From Legionella maioricensis (GTDB taxonomy: Bacteria; Pseudomonadota; Gammaproteobacteria; Legionellales; Legionellaceae), in NCBI RefSeq assembly GCF_023618015.1, contig NZ_JAJKBJ010000025.1:1-40480 (forward strand): 40,480 nt of DNA, given 5' to 3'. The translations under genes and the position numbers were made by a program. Every line of letters begins with the position of its first letter. The first letter of the stretch is position 1. Below the pieces are notes generated by a model. It was not told the DNA's origin. It searched no databases and saw only the letters and a program-made list of their open reading frames with translations. Positions 24,815-34,443 of the stretch are shown here, one piece after another.

Positions 24815-24979
24815 CGTATATCCAGGGGATGCGGGACGGAATCCATTCCTGATTTAGTACCATGCTAATCCAAAAATAGATCTCCGCCCACCCGGGGACG
24901 ACATATTTTTATGCAATTTTTTTTCAATGAAACAATAAAAAATCTTGGCGGCTATGCGCTTCATCCGGAATAGGGGGCG

Positions 24980-26404
24980 CTAACCAGCATCATAACCGCC
25001 GGCAACAGCACTATATACTTGCACAATGCTATCGAGTAATAGTGCTTTTTCCTGTACTAAACTCAACTGACTTCTATCAAGATTTATTTTTGCATTGATT
25101 ACGCTGCGGTAATCTTTTGCTCCGGCTTTATATTGAGCTAATGCAATGTCATATGATTTTTTTGCGGCCTGATATCCTTGGTGTATTCGTAAATAAGATA
25201 ATTTAGTTTTCTGTTCATTCGTAAGCGTGTCATCTACATCTGCGAAGGCAGAGCGAAGCGTTTCCAAATAATTATAATAAGTTGCCTTGAAGCCAGCCTT
25301 AGCCGATTTGATATTTTGGTAGGCGCTGGCGTTGAAAATTTTTGTTGAGGCAATCGCCTGGGCAACCCAGATATTGGTACTCAATTTTAAGAGGTTGGCT
25401 AAATCAACAGAAGCGCCTCCAACCAAACCTGTTAAGGAAATTGTTGGGAAAAATGCCGAATAGGCCACTCCAATTTGTGCATCCGCTGTTTTTACATTAT
25501 TTAGGGCAATCATAATGTCTGGGCGATTTTTTAAAACCGATGAGGGCAAATATTTAGGAACCAGATGATCTGTGTTTAGTGAAAGCAACGTACGATGAGT
25601 GATAACAGAGCCAGGGTTCTGATTTAACAAGAGGCGAATGGTATTTTCACTTTGTGCCACGATACTTTCAATTTGGGGAATGTTTGCTTCTTCTTGTGCC
25701 AGTTGCTGATCAATGTTGGTTATTGTTTCGATGTCACTTGCACCTTTTTGAAAGCGAACCTGTTCAAGCTGACGTAATTTCCTTAAGTCACTACTAAGGG
25801 TTTTTTCCATCGCCAATTGTTCTCGCTGACTTAAGAGCATAAAATAAGCGCCACTCATTTGGCTAATAATCCCCAATTTTGTTGATTGAGTTTGAGCGTT
25901 TTGAATCGCTAAAGAGGCATTGGCTGCTTTAACATTGTTAATATTATTTAGGATGTTAAAAGTATATTCTGGCACAAAGCCGGCATAATATCCCCGAAAT
26001 CTCATATTAGAAAAATTTGAAAAAACAGAATTATTGGCCAGAGGACCTTTGGGAGTTACATGGGAGTTCCAGGTTCCACCCGTAAAGCCATTAGCGTTTG
26101 CTCCCATAGTAGGAATCCAGGCATATTGAGCCGCCTTAAGCTGGGCTTGAGCTTGCTCTATAGTTGCGTAGGAACTTTTTATTGTGTCATTACAAGACAA
26201 TGCTTGATTGATAAGCTGATTAAGTTCTGGATCTTTTAGTTTTTTCCACCATGCGACTCGACTGAGATCGGTTTTATCATTGATATATTTTATTCCGCTA
26301 CGGGTACTTTTAGGGTAATTCACTTTTTCATGCATCACACTGGTTTTGCAGCAACCTCCAAGCAAAATAGCGAATAAACTTAATAAAATAATTTTTAGTT
26401 TCAT
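24980..26404 (-). CDS. Outer-membrane efflux lipoprotein (TolC/NodT family)
   Basis: The 474-residue protein starts with a lipoprotein signal (LKIILLSLFAILLGGCC; lipobox LGGC). It contains the two homologous OEP repeats, with coiled-coil helices (TIEQAQAQLKAAQYAWIPTM and LEQVRFQKGASDIETITNID) and RPDIMIALNNVKTADAQIGV, as in NodT/OprM-type channels. It forms the trimeric outer-membrane tunnel of the exporter encoded just upstream. It is the last gene of a four-gene minus-strand operon, 28 bases after the permease. Its stop is followed by a spacer of about 165 bases without a gene. Confidence 0.9.
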   Translation of the reverse strand: MKLKIILLSLFAILLGGCCKTSVMHEKVNYPKSTRSGIKYINDKTDLSRVAWWKKLKDPELNQLINQALSCNDTIKSSYATIEQAQAQLKAAQYAWIPTMGANANGFTGGTWNSHVTPKGPLANNSVFSNFSNMRFRGYYAGFVPEYTFNILNNINNVKAANASLAIQNAQTQSTKLGIISQMSGAYFMLLSQREQLAMEKTLSSDLRKLRQLEQVRFQKGASDIETITNIDQQLAQEEANIPQIESIVAQSENTIRLLLNQNPGSVITHRTLLSLNTDHLVPKYLPSSVLKNRPDIMIALNNVKTADAQIGVAYSAFFPTISLTGLVGGASVDLANLLKLSTNIWVAQAIASTKIFNASAYQNIKSAKAGFKATYYNYLETLRSAFADVDDTLTNEQKTKLSYLRIHQGYQAAKKSYDIALAQYKAGAKDYRSVINAKINLDRSQLSLVQEKALLLDSIVQVYSAVAGGYDAG

Positions 26405-26432
26405 AATTTTGCCAATTTAAAATTAACTTAAT

Positions 26433-27590
26433 TTAATCGAGTTTTGTTCTAAATATTGTTCCCGTCAAAATAATTAAAATAATGGTGATCAATAAAATGG
26501 GTAAAATATTAGGGACAATTTGGCTAAGTGTATTACCTTTAAGTAAAATTCCTCGCGTAATGCGAACAAAATAGGTCATAGGCACACAGTACCCTAAAAT
26601 TTGTGCCCATACTGGCATACCATAGAAAGAAAAAATATAACCTGACAAAAACATTGAAGGTAACTGGAAAAAAACACTAAGTTGCATTGCTTGCATGGGG
26701 GTGCGAGCTATAGTGGAAAAAATCATACCTACCATTAAATTCGCAATAATAAACGGTGCAGCAGCTAGGTAAAGCAAAATTAAATTTCCTTCAGTAGGAA
26801 TATGAATCAGTAGTTTGCCAAAAATTAAAATGCTTGTTAGTTGTAAATACCCTAAAACGATGTAAGGGATCACCTTACCAAGAATAATCTCAGTTGGTTT
26901 TAAGGGGGTGCTTAATAACATTTCCATCGTACCGGATTCTTTTTCTGAGGTAATCGCAGTTGATGTAAGCATTACCATGGTTAAAGTCAGCAACACACCA
27001 ATTAACCCCGGAACGATATTATAAGAGCTGGTATTGGATTCATTGTAAAGCCTGTGAATAACCAGATTAACACTCCTTTTGGAGTTTGTTGGAGATGGGG
27101 AACCCAAACCTTGCTTATTAAACGTGTCCAGTGTTTGATTCAGTATGGGGAGCGCATTGCCCAGAGCGCTAGCACTGCTTCCGGGATCTGAACCATCGAT
27201 TTCAACCAATAATTGCGGATTTTCATTACGAATATATTTACGAGTAAAATTAGGCGGGATAGTAAAGGCAAAGCTTATTTTCCCATTAGCGAAATCCTGA
27301 TTTTTTTTATTTTCATCGGATATCTCTTTAGTCATTCTAAAATATCCTGATGCTTCGAGACTGTTAATGTAATTTCTGGTTAATGGGGTATTATCATAGC
27401 TAATAATCGAAGTGGGTAGATGTTTCGGATCAAATTCAATGGCAAAGCCAAAGAGAATAAGTAGCATAATCGGAAGGATTACTAACATAGCGATGGTGCC
27501 GTGATCGCGAATGATGAGAATAAATTCCTTACGGATTAAACCTAACAGACGCGATAAAGAGATTCCTTGAATTAGATTTTTATAATTCAT
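26433..27590 (-). CDS. ABC-2 type exporter permease
   Basis: The 385-residue membrane protein has one N-terminal segment (TIAMLVILPIMLLILFGFAI), a large periplasmic loop of about 150 residues, and then five hydrophobic segments. The ABC-2 signature ITSEKESGTMEMLLSTPLKP precedes the second segment. This is the YhhJ/YbhR arrangement. It overlaps the ATPase stop by four bases, so translation is coupled. Only one permease gene is present, whereas YbhFSR-like systems have two, so a homodimer is likely. Together with the adapter and channel it forms a tripartite exporter whose substrate cannot be read from sequence. Confidence 0.9.
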   Translation of the reverse strand: MNYKNLIQGISLSRLLGLIRKEFILIIRDHGTIAMLVILPIMLLILFGFAIEFDPKHLPTSIISYDNTPLTRNYINSLEASGYFRMTKEISDENKKNQDFANGKISFAFTIPPNFTRKYIRNENPQLLVEIDGSDPGSSASALGNALPILNQTLDTFNKQGLGSPSPTNSKRSVNLVIHRLYNESNTSSYNIVPGLIGVLLTLTMVMLTSTAITSEKESGTMEMLLSTPLKPTEIILGKVIPYIVLGYLQLTSILIFGKLLIHIPTEGNLILLYLAAAPFIIANLMVGMIFSTIARTPMQAMQLSVFFQLPSMFLSGYIFSFYGMPVWAQILGYCVPMTYFVRITRGILLKGNTLSQIVPNILPILLITIILIILTGTIFRTKLD

Positions 27591-28489
27591 CGCATTAATC
27601 CAATAAAAACTTCTTCAAAAGAAGGGGTAACTTCTTTAAATAATAAATCTTTTTTATCTTCAATTAGTTTTTTCAGGAGTTCGTGATTGGAGGATGAAAT
27701 TCGTAATTCATTATTGACGATAGAAGCTAATAGCTTCGGGTATGAATCCTCTATGTTTTCGAGTAATGGACTTTGTTCTTTTCTACTGACTTCCAATATG
27801 TAGGTTTTAACTTTAGATTGAGGAACTAAGTCTTGTGTGCGGCCGGTATATAATAGTTTTCCTAAATTAATATAGGCGAGGTTTGTGCATTTTTCGGCTT
27901 CGTCCATATAATGAGTGGTCACGAGGATGGTAGTGCCATCACGGGAGGATATCTTATGTAAATAATCCCAAAATTCTTTACGGGCTTTGGGATCGACGCC
28001 CGCTGTAGGCTCATCCAAAAATAATAGTTGGGGCTTATGTAGTATACTACAGGCCAAAGCCAGTCTTTGTTTCCATCCCCCTGATAAACTGCCAGCTTGT
28101 ATGTTTCGATAGTCTTCAAAACCTAGCTCTTTAATCATTTCCTCTATTGTTGCGACTCGATTTTTGACTTGAAAAATATCGGCAACGAAACGAAGATTTT
28201 CATAAACGGTTAATCCAGTATAAAAACTGAATTTTTGAGGCATGTACCCTGTGTGTGTTTTTATCTTATCGCTTTGAGTTTTAATATCATAACCCAGACA
28301 ATATCCCTCTCCATCTGTGGGAGTTAAAAGACCGCAAATCATCCGGATGGTAGTTGTTTTTCCACTGCCATTTGAACCAAGAAAGCCAAAGATAGCTCCT
28401 TTTTCTACTTTTAAGGCAATGTGGTCCACCGCAACTTTTTTATCGAATTTTTTGGTTAGCCCTTTAACATCAATAGCATAATCACTCAT
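27587..28489 (-). CDS. ABC transporter ATP-binding protein (exporter)
   Basis: The 300-residue ATPase carries Walker A GSNGSGKT (38-45), Q loop YMPQKFSFY, signature LSGGWKQRLALA, Walker B LLFLDEPTAGVDP and the H-loop histidine in LVTTHYMDEAE. The signature has W where most families have an acidic or small residue, as is common in the YbhF/CcmA-like export group. It has a single nucleotide-binding domain, unlike the fused RbbA. The start codon shares one base with the adapter stop. It drives export with the next gene. Confidence 0.92.
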   Translation of the reverse strand: MSDYAIDVKGLTKKFDKKVAVDHIALKVEKGAIFGFLGSNGSGKTTTIRMICGLLTPTDGEGYCLGYDIKTQSDKIKTHTGYMPQKFSFYTGLTVYENLRFVADIFQVKNRVATIEEMIKELGFEDYRNIQAGSLSGGWKQRLALACSILHKPQLLFLDEPTAGVDPKARKEFWDYLHKISSRDGTTILVTTHYMDEAEKCTNLAYINLGKLLYTGRTQDLVPQSKVKTYILEVSRKEQSPLLENIEDSYPKLLASIVNNELRISSSNHELLKKLIEDKKDLLFKEVTPSFEEVFIGLMR

Positions 28490-29319
28490 TAAGCTAATTC
28501 CAAAGTCACGGGCTGGCCGAGATGTATTTTTTCTAAATCGGGAGCATCAATTCTTGCTTCAACTCTGAATACTAATCGCTCACGTTCCTCGCGGGAATAA
28601 ATAATAGGGGGAGTATATTCAGCGATATTTGAAATGTAGAAAATATGTCCCGTAGCAAAATTAGCATTCTGATTGGTCCTGATATTAACTGGCGCATTAA
28701 TACGTAGCTGATTCAATTTTTTCTCGGGAACAAAAAATATGGCCTTAATATTATTTTGGGTAATCAATGAGAGAATAGGGTAACCCGCTTGAACAAATTC
28801 CCCTTTTGTATAATAGGTATCGAATATAATTCCACGTTCCGGAGCAAAGTTTTCCTTACGTGTTACTCGCCATTTATTATCTGCGGTATCAATGTGGCTA
28901 CTTTTAAGTTTAAAGTCGATGTCAGCCAATTGTTGTTTTGAAACATTTAAATCTCTTTGGGCAGCATCCAGATCATTTTGACTTGCTGCATTTTGTTTAC
29001 GCATATCTACAATTCGACGATAATTTATTTCGTTATAATGCTGTTGAATCATAATTTGCTGACGTTGAGCGAGAAGGGATTTACTGTTTAGCTGACTCAT
29101 TTCAACATGATAAAGCTCACTGGTTTGCTCCAAATGGAACAGGAATTGATTACTTGTGACTAACTGTCCTCTCAATACTGCTAAATCGGTAAGTCGTCCA
29201 CCAAAGTCTGCGGACAAATAGACAAGATCTGTATCAACATAACCACTAAACGATTTATCCTCTTTTTGGCATGCTGTTTGAAGTAAGATAATCAGCCCAA
29301 TGAACATCAATTTACGCAT
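28489..29319 (-). CDS. HlyD-type membrane fusion protein (lipoprotein)
   Basis: The 276-residue periplasmic adapter begins with a lipoprotein signal (MFIGLIILLQTAC, lipobox QTAC). It has split biotinyl-lipoyl halves (VYLSADFGGRLTDLAVLRGQ and APERGIIFDTYYTKGEFVQA) around a helical hairpin (residues about 75-140, with NAASQNDLDAAQRDLNVSKQ). A beta-barrel region follows (IKAIFFVPEKKLNQLRI). It links the inner-membrane ABC pair to the outer-membrane channel and is the first gene of the operon. No clear regulator gene is adjacent, and no convincing promoter is seen in the AT-rich upstream spacer. Confidence 0.9.
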   Translation of the reverse strand: MRKLMFIGLIILLQTACQKEDKSFSGYVDTDLVYLSADFGGRLTDLAVLRGQLVTSNQFLFHLEQTSELYHVEMSQLNSKSLLAQRQQIMIQQHYNEINYRRIVDMRKQNAASQNDLDAAQRDLNVSKQQLADIDFKLKSSHIDTADNKWRVTRKENFAPERGIIFDTYYTKGEFVQAGYPILSLITQNNIKAIFFVPEKKLNQLRINAPVNIRTNQNANFATGHIFYISNIAEYTPPIIYSREERERLVFRVEARIDAPDLEKIHLGQPVTLELA

Positions 29320-29549
29320 TTAATCCATCCTGAGCTTTATTATTTGACCGTAGAATTATTTTTGACGGTAGAGCTAATTTTCATATATTAAGTTAAAGCT
29401 TTTTAGGTGTCAAAAAGCCTGTATTCAATAATATAGTTTCCGGAAATATCAACTGTGACCTCATGATTAATAATGCTTTTTGAGCATATCACCGAACAAC
29501 GAAAGCCAGCTCTATATCTGCATACGGCCCTTAAGGACTATTTTGATTG

Positions 29550-29593
29550 CGTTTGGGTTGAGGAGGTGCGATAGCACCTCCTCAACTCGAACG
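29550..29593. repeat. REP-like hairpin
   Basis: The arms CGTTTGGGTTGAGGAGGTGC (29550-29569) and GCACCTCCTCAACTCGAACG (29574-29593) pair at 18 of 20 positions around a 4-base loop. The arm is related to the outer arm of the repeat at 16238. It lies just past the phaC stop and may act as its terminator. The rest of the 29320-29610 spacer shows no gene. Confidence 0.75.
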
Positions 29594-29610
29594 GATTAGG
29601 TAAAAAATCC

Positions 29611-31407
29611 TTAACTTGGCAGGGATGTCTCTGCAGGGATTGTGGATGTATGAGCCTCATGTTCACTATTTTTAAGTACATAACTACCTGGTGCATCCAT
29701 TAAGGGGGCATAGTACAGTTGGTCAAACTCCGGGGCTGGTATGGATTTTCCAGAATGGGTTTTAAGCCATTTGAGCCATTCCGGCCACCAGGAGCCTTGA
29801 TGGACCGCTGAATGTTCCAGCCATTCCTCTGGGCTGGCTTCGGTGTTGGTATTGGTACGATAACCATACTTTATTGCATTGGGTGAGTTAATAATTCCGG
29901 CAATGTGTCCTGAACCACCCAGAACAAAACGTTTGGGGCCGTTCATTAATTGAAAGCCAATGTAAGTAGTTTTCCACGGTGCTATGTGATCTTTTTCGGT
30001 GGAAAGGAAAAACGTAGGATTATCAATGGTCCTAACATCTATTGGGGTATCATTGAGACGAATTTTACCCGGCTTTACCAGATCGTTATGCAAGTACATC
30101 CACCGTAAGTATTGAGAGTGCATTGTGGCTGGCATATTCGTTGAATCAGCATTCCAAAATAAGATATCAAAAGGTACTGGATTTTTGCCACGCAGATAAT
30201 TTTTGATAAAAAAGGACCAAATTAAATCATTTGCTCTTAATGAGTTAAAACTTGAGGCCATAAATTTACCAGCAAGGTATCCTTTAGCCTCCATTTCCTC
30301 TTCCAGTTTTTTAATTTGTTGTTCATCAATAAAAACGGCAATGTCCCCGGGATCGCTAAAATCAATCATGGATGCTAATAAGGTGGCGCTGCGAATAGAT
30401 TTGTCATTATGGGCTTTATTATAAGCGAGGAGTGTTGTAAGCAAGGTTCCACCGATACAAAATCCTAAAGTATTCACCTCTTTAACTTTTAACTGCTTCT
30501 TAATGGTTGTAACGGCAGTTCTGGGGCCTTCTTGTAAATAATCAAATAAACTTTTTTTAGCAAAGCGTGCATCGGGATTCACCCACGAGATGATAAATAC
30601 CGTAATACCCTGAGCTACTAACCAGCGAATTAACGAATTATGAGGACTTAAATCTAAAATATAATATTTGTTAATCCATGGTGGGATCATCAGCAAAGGA
30701 ACCGAGCTTACTTTTTTCGTTTGCGGTGTGTACTGAATTAACTCCATCATTTCATTGCGAAATATTACTTTTCCAGGGGTAATCGCAACATTTTCACCTA
30801 ATTTAAAGGCAGTATGGTCTGACATTTTAATCGTTAATCGGGAGGAATCTACTTCCAGATCAGACAGTAAATTATGAAGTCCCTGGAGTAAATTTTTGCC
30901 TCGACTTTCCAGGGTTTCTGCCATAATTTGCGGATTAGTATGGAGGAAATTGGAAGGAGACAAGGCATCTAAATATTGCTTGGTAAAAAACTGCAGACGT
31001 TTCGCTGAATTTTTGTCTCTGTATTCCATGGTTTCCAATAAGGAGTTCAAATGTTCACTGGCTAAAAGATATTGTTGGCTCAACAGATTAAAAAAAGGAT
31101 TGTGAAGCCAATCATCACCACTAAAACGATGATCATTGATTGGCATGGGTTTGCCTTCTAGCCAGGAGTGAAACATGGACTGAGCCAGAGTTACCGCATC
31201 TTCCCAATAAGAAACCTGCATTTCTATTACTTTTTCAGGATTTCTTAAAATGACTGTAATCAAACTCTGAAAATGTTCGGTGAGATCAATGAACTGGTTA
31301 ACCAGGACTGGGAGTGGGGCAGGTTTTTTCTTTAGGTCAGCAATAATTTGTAAGCTTTTTTCGGCAACCGATTGCATCAGTTCGCTGAGCTCTTTGTCAT
31401 GGGACAT
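29611..31407 (-). CDS. phaC: Class I poly(3-hydroxyalkanoate) synthase
   Basis: The 598-residue alpha/beta-hydrolase polymerises hydroxyacyl-CoA into storage polyester. The lipase-like box with catalytic cysteine is GFCIGG (C317). The Asp is D473 in STEKDHIAPW and the His is H501 in GGSGHIAGI. These positions closely track C319, D480 and H508 of the Cupriavidus enzyme, so the class I length and triad are complete. Other family parts are IPPWINKYYILDL and SWWPEWLKWL. AAGGAGGAAGG right before the ATG is a very strong ribosome site. No phaA or phaB is adjacent. Poly-hydroxybutyrate storage is well known in Legionella and helps survival outside the host. Confidence 0.93.
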   Translation of the reverse strand: MSHDKELSELMQSVAEKSLQIIADLKKKPAPLPVLVNQFIDLTEHFQSLITVILRNPEKVIEMQVSYWEDAVTLAQSMFHSWLEGKPMPINDHRFSGDDWLHNPFFNLLSQQYLLASEHLNSLLETMEYRDKNSAKRLQFFTKQYLDALSPSNFLHTNPQIMAETLESRGKNLLQGLHNLLSDLEVDSSRLTIKMSDHTAFKLGENVAITPGKVIFRNEMMELIQYTPQTKKVSSVPLLMIPPWINKYYILDLSPHNSLIRWLVAQGITVFIISWVNPDARFAKKSLFDYLQEGPRTAVTTIKKQLKVKEVNTLGFCIGGTLLTTLLAYNKAHNDKSIRSATLLASMIDFSDPGDIAVFIDEQQIKKLEEEMEAKGYLAGKFMASSFNSLRANDLIWSFFIKNYLRGKNPVPFDILFWNADSTNMPATMHSQYLRWMYLHNDLVKPGKIRLNDTPIDVRTIDNPTFFLSTEKDHIAPWKTTYIGFQLMNGPKRFVLGGSGHIAGIINSPNAIKYGYRTNTNTEASPEEWLEHSAVHQGSWWPEWLKWLKTHSGKSIPAPEFDQLYYAPLMDAPGSYVLKNSEHEAHTSTIPAETSLPS

Positions 31408-31789
31408 CCTTCCTCCTTAAGACAATGATTTTATTCTCTATTCTTAAGTGTTTTAAACTCTTTAGCAAGATGAAAAAAAATCTTTTAATTGCATAGTTCC
31501 TTTACAATAAGGTATTATTCGCCTTTTGTCACATATAGAACCAATTTAGTACTATATTTATACTATAGAGGGTAAAGTTTAGCAGTAAGTGCTTTGTATT
31601 GGGAAGTAGAGATTGCAGGCGGTTTAACTGCTATAAATTAAGGTGTCTCGCCATTCCTGCGCAGGAATGATCTCTGTAAGTATTGTTTCCATCAAGTTTA
31701 ATGAAAACGATGTCGAGAACGAAAGCCTTGCCGTGATTTATCTTTAATTAAGACTTATCCGGTACTAGATTATTTGATATGGGGGTGTT
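31408..31789. other. Divergent spacer between phaC and the suf operon, with perfect palindrome
   Basis: No gene is seen in these 382 bases. CATTCCTGCGCAGGAATG at 31652-31669 is a perfect 18-base palindrome, possibly a REP-type hairpin or a dimer-binding site. GGGGGTG lies just before the ATG at 31790 and is the ribosome site of the regulator gene. The suf promoter must be in this spacer, but no clear -10/-35 pair or IscR-type box was identified by eye. Confidence 0.45.
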
Positions 31790-32251
31790 ATGCTGCGCAT
31801 TAGCAAATTGGCCGATTATGGAACAGTTGTCATGGTGTATCTTGCCAAGCATGCGCAAGAATTGTGTAACGCACGTGATATCGCCTTACATACTCATTTA
31901 GCTGTACCTACGGTAAGTAAAATCTTGAAGCGTTTAACTGGCGCAGGTCTGTTGACTTCAGTACGAGGAGTGACTGGAGGATATCGATTGCAAAGATCTG
32001 CTACTGAAATATCAGTATCTCAAATTATTTATGCCCTGGAAGAGCATCGTGGTTTTACTGAGTGTAGCTTGCAACCTAATGATTGTTCTTTGCAAGGAGT
32101 ATGTACTATTCAGGGTAATTGGCGATTAATAAGCCATGCAATAGAGACAGCACTGGATAGTGTGAGTTTGGATGCATTGGCAAAACCAACTCTTCAGGCG
32201 CGGGATATTGACCGCGTCCGGCAATTAGCAAGTGGAGTAAATCGTGGCTAA
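31790..32251 (+). CDS. Rrf2-family SUF system regulator
   Basis: The 153-residue DNA-binding protein has the IscR fold: an N-terminal winged helix ([19 protein letters not shown], with recognition region [18 protein letters not shown]) and the wing [11 protein letters not shown]. Three cysteines, C92, C99 and C105, lie where IscR holds its 2Fe-2S cluster (C92, C98, C104), but the fourth ligand His107 is not obvious. It matches the gammaproteobacterial SUF-associated Rrf2 group. It leads the operon and overlaps sufB by 8 bases, so it probably represses or adjusts the operon according to cluster supply. Confidence 0.88.
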   Translation: MLRISKLADYGTVVMVYLAKHAQELCNARDIALHTHLAVPTVSKILKRLTGAGLLTSVRGVTGGYRLQRSATEISVSQIIYALEEHRGFTECSLQPNDCSLQGVCTIQGNWRLISHAIETALDSVSLDALAKPTLQARDIDRVRQLASGVNRG

Positions 32252-33692
32252 AAGCAGTGAGCAAATTAATTCTCTGCTCGATAGAGAATACCAACATGGG
32301 TTTATCACCGATATCGAAGTGGATACCTTTCCACCGGGATTGAATGAAGACGTTATTCGTCGTTTATCGGCCATTAAAGGTGAGCCTGAGTTCTTATTGG
32401 AATGGCGTTTAAAAGCATTTAGACATTGGCTAACCATGCCTCATCCCGAATGGTCTAGCGTGCACTATCCTCCAGTAGATTACCAAGCTATATCTTATTA
32501 TTCGGCACCTAAAAGTAAAAAAGATGCACCGAAAAGCCTGGATGAAGTAGATCCGGAGTTACTGAAAACCTATGCTAAATTAGGTATTCCTCTTAGAGAA
32601 CAGGAAATGCTGGCCGGGGTGGCTGTAGATGCGGTTTTTGATAGTGTTTCTGTTGCGACTACTTTTAAGGCAAAACTTGCGGAAAAAGGGGTTATTTTTT
32701 GTCCCTTCTCTGAAGCTGTCCATAAATATCCTGAATTGTTAATGCAATATTTGGGTACTGTCGTGCCTTACAGAGATAATTTTTATGCGGCATTGAACTC
32801 AGCTGTTTTTAGCGATGGTTCTTTTGTTTATATTCCAAAGGGGGTGCGTTGCCCAATGGAATTATCCACTTATTTTCGTATTAATGCAGCCTCTACAGGT
32901 CAGTTTGAACGAACACTGATTGTTGCTGATGCCGACAGTTATGTGTCTTATCTGGAAGGATGTACTGCTCCTATGCGTGATGAAAATCAATTGCACGCGG
33001 CAGTCGTTGAACTGGTTGCTTTAGATGGGGCGCAAATTAAATATTCAACAGTACAAAACTGGTATCCTGGTGATAAAGAGGGTAAAGGCGGTATTTATAA
33101 TTTTGTGACCAAACGAGGGGCTTGCCGTGGTAAGCGCTCAAAAATTTCCTGGACACAAATAGAAACCGGTTCTGCAATTACCTGGAAATATCCTAGTGTG
33201 ATCTTACAAGGGGATGATTCTGTCGGTGAGTTTTATTCTGTTGCCTTAACCAATAATTATCAACAGGCCGATACAGGTACCAAGATGATTCACATTGGTA
33301 AAAATACTCGATCAACCATTATTTCCAAAGGAATTAGTGCCGGTCATGCTCATAATGCATACCGTGGTATGGTTCGTATTGCGCCGACAGCTACCAATGC
33401 GCGTAATTATACTCAGTGTGACTCCATGCTGATGGGTAGTTTGTGTTCTGCCCATACTTTTCCTTATATAGAGGTGAAGAATCCAACAGCTCAAGTAGAG
33501 CATGAGGCGACCACTTCCAAAATTAGCGAAGAGCAATTGTTTTATTGTCAGCAACGCGGCATTGATACTGAAGATGCGGTATCGATGATAGTGAATGGTT
33601 TTTGTAAGCAAGTATTAAAAGAATTACCCATGGAATTTGCGGTGGAAGCCACTAAATTGTTAGGTATAAGTTTAGAAGGGGCAGTAGGCTAA
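32244..33692 (+). CDS. sufB: Fe-S cluster scaffold subunit SufB
   Basis: The 482-residue right-handed beta-helix protein is the main scaffold of the SufBC2D complex. Family stretches are [60 protein letters not shown] and [20 protein letters not shown] followed by FYCQQRGI. Conserved cysteines in [16 protein letters not shown] include the likely sulfur acceptor. It starts with GTG inside the regulator gene, with GGAG 6 bases upstream. The length fits SufB rather than SufD, and sufC follows after one base. Confidence 0.95.
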   Translation: MAKSSEQINSLLDREYQHGFITDIEVDTFPPGLNEDVIRRLSAIKGEPEFLLEWRLKAFRHWLTMPHPEWSSVHYPPVDYQAISYYSAPKSKKDAPKSLDEVDPELLKTYAKLGIPLREQEMLAGVAVDAVFDSVSVATTFKAKLAEKGVIFCPFSEAVHKYPELLMQYLGTVVPYRDNFYAALNSAVFSDGSFVYIPKGVRCPMELSTYFRINAASTGQFERTLIVADADSYVSYLEGCTAPMRDENQLHAAVVELVALDGAQIKYSTVQNWYPGDKEGKGGIYNFVTKRGACRGKRSKISWTQIETGSAITWKYPSVILQGDDSVGEFYSVALTNNYQQADTGTKMIHIGKNTRSTIISKGISAGHAHNAYRGMVRIAPTATNARNYTQCDSMLMGSLCSAHTFPYIEVKNPTAQVEHEATTSKISEEQLFYCQQRGIDTEDAVSMIVNGFCKQVLKELPMEFAVEATKLLGISLEGAVG

Positions 33693-33693
33693 T

Positions 33694-34443
33694 ATGTTAA
33701 AAATTAATGAATTAAATGTTGCAATAAATGCACAATCCATTTTAAAAGGCATTAACCTTCGTGTAAATGCAGGTGAGGTTCATGCCATTATGGGGCCTAA
33801 TGGTTCAGGAAAGAGTACTTTGTCTAAAGTACTGGCTGGTCATCCTTCTTATCAAGTTACTGGTGGAGAAATTAGTTATTTAGGCCATGATTTACTGCCT
33901 TTGGCACCTGAGGAGCGAGCACAGGCTGGTATTTTTATGTCGTTCCAGTATCCAGTAGAAATTCCTGGAGTAACTAATATCAATTTCCTTAAAGCCTCAG
34001 TGAATGCAGTTCGTAAAGGTCAGGGGAAAAACACCCTTGATGCTATAGAGTTTTTGAGTTTTATTCGTGAAAAATGCCAGCTGTTAGATATGGATGAAAG
34101 CTTCCTGTATCGCAGTATTAACGAAGGCTTTTCTGGTGGTGAAAAGAAGCGTAATGAAATTTTACAAATGGCAGCTTTAGAGCCTAAATTAGCCATCCTT
34201 GATGAAACAGATTCCGGGTTGGATATAGATGCTTTGCGTATTATTTCTCATGGTGTTAATGCCATGCGCTCGCCAGAACGCTCCATTATTTTAGTGACTC
34301 ATTATCAGCGCTTACTGGATTATATTGAGCCTGATTTTATTCATGTCCTGGTGAATGGCCGTATTATTATGTCTGGTGATAAGTCTTTAGCGCTTGAACT
34401 GGAGAAAAAAGGTTATAGCTGGCTTGAGGAAACGGAGCAGTGA
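33694..34443 (+). CDS. sufC: Fe-S cluster assembly ATPase SufC
   Basis: The 249-residue ABC-type ATPase powers conformational change of SufBD. Walker A is GPNGSGKST (34-42), the SufC signature FSGGEKKRNEILQMA, and Walker B LAILDETDSGLDIDAL, with DETDSGLD being diagnostic for SufC. The H-loop is LVTHYQRLLDYI. It starts one base after the sufB stop and its stop overlaps the sufD start, so the three subunits are made together. Confidence 0.96.
   Translation: MLKINELNVAINAQSILKGINLRVNAGEVHAIMGPNGSGKSTLSKVLAGHPSYQVTGGEISYLGHDLLPLAPEERAQAGIFMSFQYPVEIPGVTNINFLKASVNAVRKGQGKNTLDAIEFLSFIREKCQLLDMDESFLYRSINEGFSGGEKKRNEILQMAALEPKLAILDETDSGLDIDALRIISHGVNAMRSPERSIILVTHYQRLLDYIEPDFIHVLVNGRIIMSGDKSLALELEKKGYSWLEETEQ

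Noticed and set aside
24815..24979. CCGGGG-containing spacer after gpx as a possible mobile element remnant
   Set aside because: There are no clear inverted ends or coding remnants; the evidence is too weak to report as a feature.
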